Virus record (IMG/VR): IMGVR_UViG_3300027754_000493
Coordinates: 1-21,818 of that record
Source: a virus
Strand: one strand, 5' to 3'
Length of the DNA stretch: 21,818 nt
Under the pieces are notes generated by a model. That model was given only the letters and a program-made list of their open reading frames with translations, did no database searches and was not told the DNA's origin. Both the position numbers and the translations under genes were made by a program. Below, piece by piece: positions 14,525-21,818 of the stretch (positions are counted from its first letter, which is position 1; each line of letters starts with the position of its first letter).

Positions 14525-16449
14525 TGGCGTTTAACTTTCAGGCGTATCGGAACCCGTACGTCAGCACCATTGCGGAACTCTTGAGCCGTGGCGAAGACGC
14601 CAAGGCCAAGGCGCTGGTCGATGTCGCGAATGCCCAAGCGCGAGCCGCAGAAGTGCGCGGACAAGCGTACGGCGGGGCCGTGCAGAACATTGGCCAGATT
14701 GCCGCCAAGGCATTGACCGACTACACCACCGAGAAGCGCAACGCGCCCATTCGTGCCGCAGAAGCTGACGCCCGCAAGGCGCAAGGCGAGCAAAACATTT
14801 TTGCTGCCGGCCAACGCGCACGAACGCTTGCGGAACAAAGCCGTGGAGACACGGCACGCCAGATATACAACGACGCCATGGGCGGTGGGTCGTCATCGCC
14901 GCAAGCCGCAGACGTGGATGGGACAAACCGTCCCCCGTCTACTGCCGACCAAGACGCACATCCCTATATCGTCAAAGTCAACGGGGCGTCGTTGTTTGAC
15001 GTAGACAAATTCCGACGAGCGAACGCCGCTGCTGGCGTGGGTGTCGAAGGTGCCCCGTTTGTCGAAGAGATGCAAAAGCAGAACGAGTTCCGCCAGCGGA
15101 CACAAGCCGAAGCGCAACTGCGAGCGCAAGCGCAAGCGGGACTCTTGCTGGGGATGCCTGACGACCAACTGATGCAACACGCTCCAGCCGCTGTGGCGGC
15201 GTTGCGGGGGTTGTACAACGATGACGCGCTCAACGCGTTTATGGACATCCACAACACGGGTGATGTGCAACGTGTGCGGGCGGCGCTTGGGCAGTTGGCC
15301 GGCGCAAAGTATGACAAGGCCGTTGTGCCGGGCGCAGTGATGCAGAGCCAATTTGGCGATACGCGCAAGAATCCGGGGACGCCTCCTGTGAAAATGGAAG
15401 GCAACCCCGTCTCGATGTTGGAAAACGGGAAACCTGTGTCCGTTGTCCGCGTGACCACGCCGAACGGTGGCAACGCGTTCCAGCACGTTGATGGAAGCCC
15501 TGTGACCGGCACGCTGACAGGGGTGCCCGACTTTGAATACGTCACCCGCAACGGGCGGGTCATGTCCATCCCGAAGGGCACTCGGATGCCCACAGACACG
15601 CAAGCGCCTGCGCCACGCGTGTCGAGTATGCCGGGGTCTATCGGAGCCGCGATTGACGACGGGCGCGTCGGGGACGATGCGCTGAAGGGGCTTCCCGCGT
15701 CCACGCAGGCGTTGCTCAAGAAGATTGCAAATTACGAAGCGGACATCACCAGCATTCCCACGCGGAACGGAGAGCGGGAACGCGTGGCTGGGATTGTCAG
15801 TTTGTATGACCCGTCATGGGACCAATCGCAATACAAATCGCGGTCAGCATTGCGTCAGAATTTCACCAGCGGAGATAAATCAAAAAACATCGGCACGTTG
15901 AATACGGCAGTGGCCCACATTGGCGAACTGCAAGATGCCATTGGCAAACTCAACAACACATGGTCCGATACGTACAACTCCATTGCAAATTGGGCGTCTA
16001 CAAAACTTGGGCACGCGGACACGCTCAACTTCCGAACCGCCGCCAACGCGGTAGCTGCGGAGTTGGCGTCGTTGTACAAGGGTGGGTCTGCCACCGACCC
16101 TGAAATTGAAAAATGGCTGTCTGGTATCAACAGTTCCGAGTCTCCCGAGCAACTGCAAGGGTTTGTGAACACGGCAGTCAATCTGTTGCGCGGACGGCTG
16201 GGGGCCATTGAGGATTCATGGACGGCTGGCATGGGCAAGCCACGCAACTTCTCGATTTTGTCGCCAACATCACGCGCCACATTGACCAGAATCGGACAAG
16301 ACGCAGCCGCTGTGGATACGTTCTCGCCAACAGGCACGCCGACAAACCCGACGGGCATGGTGGTCGTCACTGCGCCCGACAACACCAAGCATGAGTTTGC
16401 AACGCAGGCGCTTGCGGACGAGTTTAAACGACAGATTGGGATGAACTAG
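14524..16449 (+). CDS. Large ejection-type virion protein
   Basis: A 641-aa protein coupled by TAATG to the repeat protein. Residues 1-120 are helical and Ala/Arg/Glu-rich (AKALVDVANAQARAAEVRGQ), 180-330 helical with GLLLGMPDDQLMQHAPAAVA, 330-430 a Gly/Pro-rich linker with NGGNAFQHVDGSP, and 450-590 a conserved-looking domain (GDKSKNIGTLNTAVAHIGEL, FRTAANAVAAELASLYKGGS, GFVNTAVNLLRGRLGAIEDS, FSILSPTSRATL) that I recall in large podovirus internal proteins. There is no clear transmembrane segment, signal peptide or lytic transglycosylase motif. By position and composition it is probably an internal or ejection protein (P22 gp16 or gp20 analogue). The exact match is unknown. Confidence 0.6.
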   Translation: MAFNFQAYRNPYVSTIAELLSRGEDAKAKALVDVANAQARAAEVRGQAYGGAVQNIGQIAAKALTDYTTEKRNAPIRAAEADARKAQGEQNIFAAGQRARTLAEQSRGDTARQIYNDAMGGGSSSPQAADVDGTNRPPSTADQDAHPYIVKVNGASLFDVDKFRRANAAAGVGVEGAPFVEEMQKQNEFRQRTQAEAQLRAQAQAGLLLGMPDDQLMQHAPAAVAALRGLYNDDALNAFMDIHNTGDVQRVRAALGQLAGAKYDKAVVPGAVMQSQFGDTRKNPGTPPVKMEGNPVSMLENGKPVSVVRVTTPNGGNAFQHVDGSPVTGTLTGVPDFEYVTRNGRVMSIPKGTRMPTDTQAPAPRVSSMPGSIGAAIDDGRVGDDALKGLPASTQALLKKIANYEADITSIPTRNGERERVAGIVSLYDPSWDQSQYKSRSALRQNFTSGDKSKNIGTLNTAVAHIGELQDAIGKLNNTWSDTYNSIANWASTKLGHADTLNFRTAANAVAAELASLYKGGSATDPEIEKWLSGINSSESPEQLQGFVNTAVNLLRGRLGAIEDSWTAGMGKPRNFSILSPTSRATLTRIGQDAAAVDTFSPTGTPTNPTGMVVVTAPDNTKHEFATQALADEFKRQIGMN

Positions 16450-16451
16450 CG

Positions 16452-18302
16452 ATGGCGCAACCCATTGATTACGCCGCCATCGCGGCCAAGGTGCGGCAAG
16501 GCGCTGCGCCTGCGCCAAATGCCAGTGGCGGCGTGACGCCTATTGATTACGCAGCCATGGCTGACAAGGTGCGACAGGGCACGCCAGCGCCAGCGCCACC
16601 GTCGCCGCCGGTACAGCCAGACGACGCCAATACGTTTGGCACGTATGTGAAGCATCTGTGGTCCGGTGTCAACCCTGTGCAGATTGGGCAACTGTTGCCG
16701 TTCCCCAAACTGCTTGGGGGGTCCGGTATGGATAACCCGCTAAACCCCATCACCATGTTGCGCGGGCTGAACACGGTGCGAGCGGACGCCGACGCCCGGA
16801 TGCAGCGTGGCGATTACCCCGGCGCACTGGCAAAGTATGTGGAGTCGGTGGTCCCAGTCATTGGTCCGTTGGTGTCGCACATGGGCGACGAAGCGGAGCA
16901 GGGTAAGTGGAGCGCCATGCTGGGTGATGCCACGGCACTTGCGGCGCAGATGGCAAGCGGGAAAATCAGCGAACTACCGAACATGCGTGTACGCGTGCCC
17001 GCATTGATGCGGAACAAGAACCCTGTGCAAGCGGCGGCAGTTCGCGCCGGCATGGACGCAGGCATCCCAGTTGACCTTGCCACGGCCAGCGGAAGCCCTA
17101 TGGTCAGAGCGGTGCAGCAAGCCAACGAATTCACGCCTGTGGGCGCGATGGCTGAGTACTTTGCCAAACCCAAACGCGAAGCCGCACTCACAGCGGAAAC
17201 CACGCGGTTGTCGGATGCCGTATCACCGACTCGATACGACCCTGCCGATGTCGGCACGTCGGTTGTAGCGACGACGCAGAAGGCCATCGACGCCCTGACA
17301 GACACCGCAGACACGCAGTACGCCACGTTCCGCGCGGTGGGCGGCACACAGCCCGTGGATGTTGCTGCCGCGCAAGCGCAACTGGAACCGCTGTACCAAC
17401 GGATGGTCCGCGAATCGAAACTGGCCCCACCGATGGGTGCGGACGCAGCCAATCTGCGTGCGCTCGACCGGTTTATGCAATTCACGCCAGACACGGCGAC
17501 ACTGGCCGATGTGGATCAGGCGCTGAGTGGGCTGAAGAAACTGGCGCGTGAGAACGGAGGCGCGGCGCGGTTGCAAGTGCGTGCCATCGAAGCACAAGTG
17601 CAAGCGGCGGCACAAGCCGCAGGGCAACCGGCGGTGGATGCGTTGCAAGCGGGACGTGACGCCATCAAGGCACGCGTGCCGTTGCAAGACACGCTGGATC
17701 AGTTTACGAAAGGCGGGGGTACCTTTGAGCCGGCTAACGCGTATCGGAAACTGGTTCGGAAGGATGATACGGGACTGGCGTTTTTGCAGGCCATTGAACG
17801 CGTAGACCCAGACTTGCCTAAGCAAGCTGGGCGTGCGTGGCTTGAGACGCATCTCGACCCTGTCACCAGCGGTGGAGGATTTGAACACGTCGATAAACTG
17901 GTGTCCGAATGGAACAAAGTTGGACCGTTGAGCAAACCCATTTTGTTCGGTGGGCCGGCAAACGTGCAGGCGCTTGACCAACTGATGCGACTTGCCAAAG
18001 AACTCAACACCGCGCACAACAAGTCTGGCACGGCCACGATGCAGATGGCGGCGGGGTCATTGGCCGTAACCGGAGGTGGGTTGATTGCTGCGCCCGGGCT
18101 TACCGTGCTGGGATTGCTGGGGTCAGGGGCGCTGACGGCGATTATGAAGAATCCGGCAGCGGTGCGTCTGTTGACGCAAGGCATGAGCAAGCTCATTGGC
18201 CCGGGGCGAAGCGCCGCGCCGGCACTGGCGAAAGCCGCGCAAGCCGCCGCAACGGCGAATATTCTCTCTGCGCGTAAACTTGCGGGCGTTGAGGAACAAT
18301 AG
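16452..18302 (+). CDS. Large ejection-type virion protein with C-terminal hydrophobic segment
   Basis: A 616-aa protein starting two bases after the preceding stop. Residues 4-17 and 30-43 are a near-exact duplication, PIDYAA(I/M)A(A/D)KVRQG. Residues 60-150 are Pro/Gly-rich, 175-450 long Ala-rich helices (ADVDQALSGLKKLARENGGA, RLQVRAIEAQVQAAAQAAGQ), and 534-560 a hydrophobic, Gly-rich segment (SLAVTGGGLIAAPGLTVLGL and following) that could insert in a membrane. The tail is Ala-rich and basic. A soluble helical protein with one membrane-active stretch is what is expected of an ejected channel component. No catalytic motif was found. It is the last of the four ejection-type genes before the fibre. 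Confidence 0.6.
   Translation: MAQPIDYAAIAAKVRQGAAPAPNASGGVTPIDYAAMADKVRQGTPAPAPPSPPVQPDDANTFGTYVKHLWSGVNPVQIGQLLPFPKLLGGSGMDNPLNPITMLRGLNTVRADADARMQRGDYPGALAKYVESVVPVIGPLVSHMGDEAEQGKWSAMLGDATALAAQMASGKISELPNMRVRVPALMRNKNPVQAAAVRAGMDAGIPVDLATASGSPMVRAVQQANEFTPVGAMAEYFAKPKREAALTAETTRLSDAVSPTRYDPADVGTSVVATTQKAIDALTDTADTQYATFRAVGGTQPVDVAAAQAQLEPLYQRMVRESKLAPPMGADAANLRALDRFMQFTPDTATLADVDQALSGLKKLARENGGAARLQVRAIEAQVQAAAQAAGQPAVDALQAGRDAIKARVPLQDTLDQFTKGGGTFEPANAYRKLVRKDDTGLAFLQAIERVDPDLPKQAGRAWLETHLDPVTSGGGFEHVDKLVSEWNKVGPLSKPILFGGPANVQALDQLMRLAKELNTAHNKSGTATMQMAAGSLAVTGGGLIAAPGLTVLGLLGSGALTAIMKNPAAVRLLTQGMSKLIGPGRSAAPALAKAAQAAATANILSARKLAGVEEQ
16461..16580 (+). repeat. Duplicated 14-codon unit at the start of the 616-aa protein
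   Basis: Copies at 16461-16502 and 16539-16580, 78 bases apart, encode PIDYAA(I/M)A(A/D)KVRQG. Several codons differ only at synonymous sites, so the peptide is conserved more tightly than the DNA. It may be a short binding motif used twice. Confidence 0.8.
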
Positions 18303-18310
18303 GGATATCT

Positions 18311-21160
18311 ATGGCAGGCACACTTACTCCCACTCCCTACCAGACCGTATTGGACGCCGATGGCGTGTCCGTGTCTGGCGCACTGATTTACACCTATACC
18401 GGCGGGACGACGACGCTGGCCTCGACGTACACGACCTCGGCGCTGACTGTCGCCAACGCGAACCCTATTGTGGCCGACTCAGCGGGGCGATACGTCGCCT
18501 ACCTACCAGCCGGGTCGAACATGAAGTTCGTGTTCAAGACCGCAGCGGGGGCGACCATTCGCGAGCAGGACAACATCCTGTCGGTGCCCGGTGCGGCAGT
18601 CAACCTCGACATCGAGGGCACGGTTGGCGTGGCCGTGACGGCAGGACAGGTCTGTTATCTGTCGTCGGGGCTAGAGTCGCCGGCCCTGACGGCGGGGATG
18701 TGGTATCTGGCTGATGCGGACTTCGCGGTCAGCAGCACGACCTGTCAGGCCATTGGTGTGGCGGTGAGTGCGATCCCGATCAACACGGCGGGGACCATTC
18801 GTCTGGCAGGCGTAGTGACTACAGCCTCGGCGGTGGTGACGGGCAGCACCTACTACGTGTCGGCGACGGCGGGGGCGTTGACGACCTCTGTGCTGGCCTT
18901 GAACCGCACGGTAGGTATTGCCAACACGACCTCCACACTGCTGCTGGCCGCGACCACGGCAGTGGTGGCGACGATTCCAAACCCGATTGTGCAAGACTTG
19001 CTGTTTGTCGATGCGACCTATGACATCGGCAAATCGGGCGCAAGCCGACCGCGTGACCTGTTCCTGAGCCGCAATGAAACGGTGGGCGGCACGTTGGGTG
19101 TGACTGGTGCGGCCACGCTGTCGTCCACAGTCGCAACGGGTGCGCTTACTGTCACGGGCAACGAAACCGTGTCTGGCACGTTGGGTGTGACTGGTGCGGC
19201 CACGCTGTCGTCTACGGTGGCCACAGGTGCGCTGACTGTCACCGGCAATGAAACGGTGTCTGGCACGCTAGGAGTCACGGGCGCAACAACGTTGTCGTCC
19301 ACAGTCGCAACTGGGGCATTGACGGTCACGGGCAATGAAACCGTGTCTGGCACACTGGGCGTGACTGGCGCAACGACGCTGTCCTCAACAGTCGCAACGG
19401 GTGCGCTAACGGTCACGGGCAATGAGACGGTGTCTGGCACACTGGGTGTCACGGGCGCAACGACGCTGTCGTCAACGCTGGGCGTGACCGGCGTGACCAC
19501 GGTAGCGGCGGGCAGTGCGGCAGCTCCCGCCGTGGTGTCTGTGACCGGCACGTCTGACACCGGGGTGTTCTTCCCGGCGGCGGATACGGTTGCGTATAGC
19601 ACTGCCGGTACCGAGCGTTTGCGGATTAGCTCCGCTGGCAACGTCGGCATTGGGACGTCAAGTGCAACAAACGTGCTTGAGGTAAAGGCCGACACCTCAC
19701 GTTTTTACTGTGCGACGAACCCTACCACGAGTCTCACAGCGAAACAAATCAGCATCGGAGAAAGCAGCAACAATGCTGCGTATCGCCTTCAGTTGGGCTA
19801 TTTCACCGACGGCTCGTATAAAGGGTCGATACAATCTCTGGAAAATTCTGTCGGCTCATATTTAGCAATTAATGCGGCTGGCGGCAACGTCGGCGTTGGG
19901 ACGGCGAGTCCGACGTATCAATTACAGGTAAGTGGAACAGGTCAAACGACCGCTGCATTGACAGACGCTGGTAATAAAGGCGGATCGTTGTATCTCAATG
20001 ATGCCGGTATCAATGTTTCTGGTGCGGGTGGCGCTATTTTGTTCGGCTCGAGAGCGGAGCCGGTTACACCGTTTGCTGCGATGAAAGGGTTGTTGAATAA
20101 CGGCGCCGGGCAAACGGCAGGTGATCTTGCAATCAGCACACGCAATGCCACTGGGGATGTGGCGCTGACTGAACGAATGCGGATTACCTACGCTGGCAAC
20201 GTCGGCATTGGGACGTCGAGTCCAGTGGCAAAGTTAGATGTTGCGGGATCCGCCGGAGCGGTTGCGGCAAATATCAATTGCGTCAACGGGCCAGCGCTTC
20301 CGACGATTATCAACGTCAACGGAAACTCTGCGTTGGCCATTTCTGCCAATCGGTCTGGCGGTCAAAGCGAACTCAACCTCATTAATACCAACTACGGAGC
20401 GGCTGGCGCTGGAGGTATTTGGTTTGAACAAGCGACAGGAGCGGCTGCTGTTGCTACGCGAATGGTTATTGATAAGAGCGGTAACGTTGGCATTGGGCTA
20501 ACAGGACCAGTCTATCAACTGCAAGTCAACACCGACTCGGCTGGTAAGCCCGGTGTCGGTGGCGTGTGGACGGTGGTGTCCGACGAACGCATCAAGACCG
20601 ACATCGTCCCAGCCGACCTCGACCGCTGCTACGAGATTGTCAAGTCTGTGCCGCTCAAGCATTTTGGCTTTGCGCCCGGTGTGTATACCGACGAGCAGAT
20701 TCAGGACAAGCATTCGCTTGGCTGGATTGCCCAAGACGTGCAGCAGGTGTTCGCGAAGGCCGTCTCGGTCAAGCCGTTTACGCTGCACACGGATATCCCT
20801 GACGGCACCGAAGACTACGAAGAACAAGACTTCACGCTAGACCATGTGGAGACAACGACGACCAGTATTCAGATTATTGACGGCAAGCCGGTGCAGGTCT
20901 CTAAGACAGAGACAGCAGAAAACAAAGTGCTGCTCTTCGACACTGTAGATGTGCTGGACGAATCAGGTGCGGTGGTCATGGACGGCGACATGCCGTTGAC
21001 CTACCAAATGCCGCGTATGGTGACAAAGACGAGACCAAAAGTACGTCATGAAACCATCGATGACTGCCTTGACCTGAACGGCGGACAGATGATTGCCGCG
21101 CTGTATGGGTGTGTGCAAGCGTTGATGGCGAAGGTTGAGGCGCTAGAAGCCCGTGGATGA
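18311..21160 (+). CDS. Tail fibre with C-terminal S74 intramolecular chaperone
   Basis: A 949-aa receptor-binding fibre. Residues 1-90 (TLTPTPYQTVLDADGVSVSG, then AGRYVAYLPAGSNMKFVFK and REQDNIL) are a virion-anchoring N-terminal type common to podovirus fibres and spikes. Residues 95-225 are beta-rich. Residues 255-399 are 29-residue repeats. Residues about 430-740 contain four GNVGIG or GNVGVG modules, each followed by a short strand (LEVKA, LQVSG, LDVAG, LQVN), typical of beta-prism or beta-helix fibres. From residue 755 the S74 chaperone begins with SDERIKTDI: Ser757 and Lys762 match the Ser-Lys pair that cleaves the chaperone off after trimerisation. It ends in a coiled coil (ALYGCVQALMAKVEALEARG). 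The stretch 19700-20500 looks lower in GC, suggesting exchange of the receptor-binding part. Confidence 0.85.
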   Translation: MAGTLTPTPYQTVLDADGVSVSGALIYTYTGGTTTLASTYTTSALTVANANPIVADSAGRYVAYLPAGSNMKFVFKTAAGATIREQDNILSVPGAAVNLDIEGTVGVAVTAGQVCYLSSGLESPALTAGMWYLADADFAVSSTTCQAIGVAVSAIPINTAGTIRLAGVVTTASAVVTGSTYYVSATAGALTTSVLALNRTVGIANTTSTLLLAATTAVVATIPNPIVQDLLFVDATYDIGKSGASRPRDLFLSRNETVGGTLGVTGAATLSSTVATGALTVTGNETVSGTLGVTGAATLSSTVATGALTVTGNETVSGTLGVTGATTLSSTVATGALTVTGNETVSGTLGVTGATTLSSTVATGALTVTGNETVSGTLGVTGATTLSSTLGVTGVTTVAAGSAAAPAVVSVTGTSDTGVFFPAADTVAYSTAGTERLRISSAGNVGIGTSSATNVLEVKADTSRFYCATNPTTSLTAKQISIGESSNNAAYRLQLGYFTDGSYKGSIQSLENSVGSYLAINAAGGNVGVGTASPTYQLQVSGTGQTTAALTDAGNKGGSLYLNDAGINVSGAGGAILFGSRAEPVTPFAAMKGLLNNGAGQTAGDLAISTRNATGDVALTERMRITYAGNVGIGTSSPVAKLDVAGSAGAVAANINCVNGPALPTIINVNGNSALAISANRSGGQSELNLINTNYGAAGAGGIWFEQATGAAAVATRMVIDKSGNVGIGLTGPVYQLQVNTDSAGKPGVGGVWTVVSDERIKTDIVPADLDRCYEIVKSVPLKHFGFAPGVYTDEQIQDKHSLGWIAQDVQQVFAKAVSVKPFTLHTDIPDGTEDYEEQDFTLDHVETTTTSIQIIDGKPVQVSKTETAENKVLLFDTVDVLDESGAVVMDGDMPLTYQMPRMVTKTRPKVRHETIDDCLDLNGGQMIAALYGCVQALMAKVEALEARG
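19073..19507 (+). repeat. 87-nt repeat array in the fibre gene (four full units plus a truncated one)
   Basis: Units begin at 19073, 19160, 19247, 19334 and 19421. Each encodes NETV(S/G)GTLGVTGA(A/T)TLSSTVATGALTVTG (29 residues). The fifth breaks into an 11-residue partial copy, STLGVTGVTTV. Codon choice differs widely at third positions between units while the protein hardly varies. The array would form a repetitive beta shaft in the trimeric fibre. Confidence 0.9.
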
Positions 21161-21371
21161 TCATCAGCGTCTGTTGGATGAACGTCACGCCGCCGTGATG
21201 GCGGCGATTGCCAGCATCGTCGACCGGCTCGACATCCTGAATGGCAGGACACGCGCCTCAGAGAAAGAGATTGCGGTGCTGGCCGACCGTAGCAGTCGCG
21301 CTACGACCATCTCGCTCTCGACGCTGTCTGCTGTCTGTGCAGCGGCGTTGTACTGGATCACGCATCGCTAA
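21153..21371 (+). CDS. Small membrane protein, holin/XhlA-like
   Basis: A 72-aa protein with a GTG start at 21153, overlapping the fibre stop by eight bases; no in-frame ATG gives a sensible start. Residues 1-48 are a charged predicted coiled coil (HQRLLDERHAAVMAAIASIV, DRLDILNGRTRASEKEIAVL) and residues 52-70 are one hydrophobic segment (TISLSTLSAVCAAALYWIT) ending in HR. A polar helix plus one C-terminal membrane span resembles the XhlA/hemolysin-like group and single-span holin partners. Position between the fibre and the DUF5675 gene fits a lysis cassette. Whether it forms holes or merely anchors another protein cannot be told. Confidence 0.6.
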   Translation: MDDHQRLLDERHAAVMAAIASIVDRLDILNGRTRASEKEIAVLADRSSRATTISLSTLSAVCAAALYWITHR

Positions 21372-21805
21372 TGGAACTGCTACTGACGCGGACGACACTA
21401 ACCCCGGACGAGACGCATGGCACCCTGTCTATCGACGGGGTCCATGCGTGTTGCACGTTGGAAGACACGGTGCGCCCACCGGGTGTCAAGATTCTGCATG
21501 AGACGGCCATCCCCGCTGGGCGTTACGCGGTGACCATCACCAAGTCGCAGCGGTTTGGCGTCATGCTGCCGTGGGTGGATGTGGGACAGGGCTGGACGGG
21601 CGTCCGTATCCACGCCGGGAATACCACGGCAGACACGTCTGGGTGTATTCTGGTCGGCCTGTCCCACACGGAGCATACGATCCTCTCCAGCCGCTTGGCG
21701 TTGGCGAAGGTGCAAGGCGCACTGGCGCAGGCGCTGTCGAAGGGTCAGCCGTGTTGGATGACCATCGTGAACCCCACACCGAAGGAGCCACATGTCTTGG
21801 TTTAG
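21371..21805 (+). CDS. DUF5675 family protein (possible lysis enzyme)
   Basis: A 144-aa protein coupled to the membrane protein by TAATG. Hallmarks of DUF5675 as I know it: a start of the MELLLTRTTLTPDETHGTL type, CTLEDTVRPPG, TAIPAGRYAVTITKSQRFG, and VRIHAGNTTADTSGCILVG. The IHAGNxxxDTxGCILVG element has a conserved His and Cys arranged like the HxxxxSHGCxR active site of L,D-transpeptidases (YkuD), which suggests a peptidoglycan-acting enzyme; this is inference from motif similarity. The placement right after the holin-like gene supports an endolysin role, but DUF5675 has no proven activity known to me. The last residues overlap the next gene's start at 21792. Confidence 0.72.
   Translation: MELLLTRTTLTPDETHGTLSIDGVHACCTLEDTVRPPGVKILHETAIPAGRYAVTITKSQRFGVMLPWVDVGQGWTGVRIHAGNTTADTSGCILVGLSHTEHTILSSRLALAKVQGALAQALSKGQPCWMTIVNPTPKEPHVLV
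21782..21787 (+). promoter_or_regulatory. Strong Shine-Dalgarno AAGGAG for the gene starting at 21792
   Basis: AAGGAG, four bases before the ATG at 21792 and inside the end of the DUF5675 gene. It is the best ribosome-binding site in the window. Confidence 0.7.
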
Positions 21806-21818
21806 TCGTCTGCTGGCC
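21792..21818 (+). CDS. Partial gene starting at the window edge
   Basis: The ATG at 21792 follows a strong AAGGAG and opens the frame MSWFSRLLA, continuing past the window. It overlaps the end of the DUF5675 gene in another frame by 14 bases. An amphipathic or hydrophobic N-terminus at this place in a lysis cassette suggests a small membrane protein, but nine residues are not enough to call a family. Confidence 0.55.

Noticed and set aside
18196-18714. A 172-aa + strand frame overlapping the start of the fibre.
   Set aside because: Arg-rich, out of frame with two well-supported genes, and no start signal.

Overview
This window is part of the late (structural) region of a tailed phage or prophage of the short-tailed, P22-like type. 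The order matches the P22 morphogenesis block: portal, scaffold, coat, gp4-like and gp10-like tail accessory factors, a run of ejection-type virion proteins, then a tail fibre and a probable lysis module. The terminase genes would lie upstream of base 1 and are not seen. GC looks high (about 60% by eye) and almost everything is on the + strand. The host cannot be named from this sequence; a Gram-negative host is the default guess for this phage type. No tRNA, CRISPR array, IS element, integrase or att site was seen.

Layout. 1-2279 is the portal, with its 5' end missing. 2279-4012 is a large polyvalent-type protein. 4009-4446 is a small accessory island with a 64-aa gene on the minus strand and a divergent 51-aa zinc-ribbon gene. 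4443-4736 is a small conserved phage protein (DUF6321-like). 4736-4801 is a regulatory gap with a 14-bp palindrome on a TTGACA box. 4802-5692 is the scaffold. 5709-7670 is the major coat gene, split by a 726-nt group I intron (5806-6531) that carries an HNH endonuclease gene. 7674-8306 is a coat-adjacent protein, followed by a long hairpin (8317-8350). 8372-9121 holds two small proteins. 9128-11333 holds the gp4-like and gp10-like tail factors. 11333-12186 holds a small beta-rich protein and a GNAT-like protein. 12186-18302 holds four probable ejection or internal virion proteins. 18311-21160 is a tail fibre with a C-terminal S74 chaperone. 21153-21805 holds a holin-like membrane protein and a DUF5675 protein. 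A further gene starts at 21792.

Most neighbouring genes overlap by 1-4 bases (TAATG, TGATG, ATGA), so this is one translationally coupled late operon. The only clear breaks are 4204-4290, 4737-4801 and 8307-8371.

The most notable element is the intron. Helices P1, P3, P4, P6a, P7, P7.1, P7.2, P8, P9 and two 3' hairpins can be drawn by eye. Joining base 5805 to 6532 restores a 411-aa coat protein. The endonuclease body sits in the P6a loop, its probable start codon lies in the P6a stem, and its last 20-odd codons are the ribozyme core itself.
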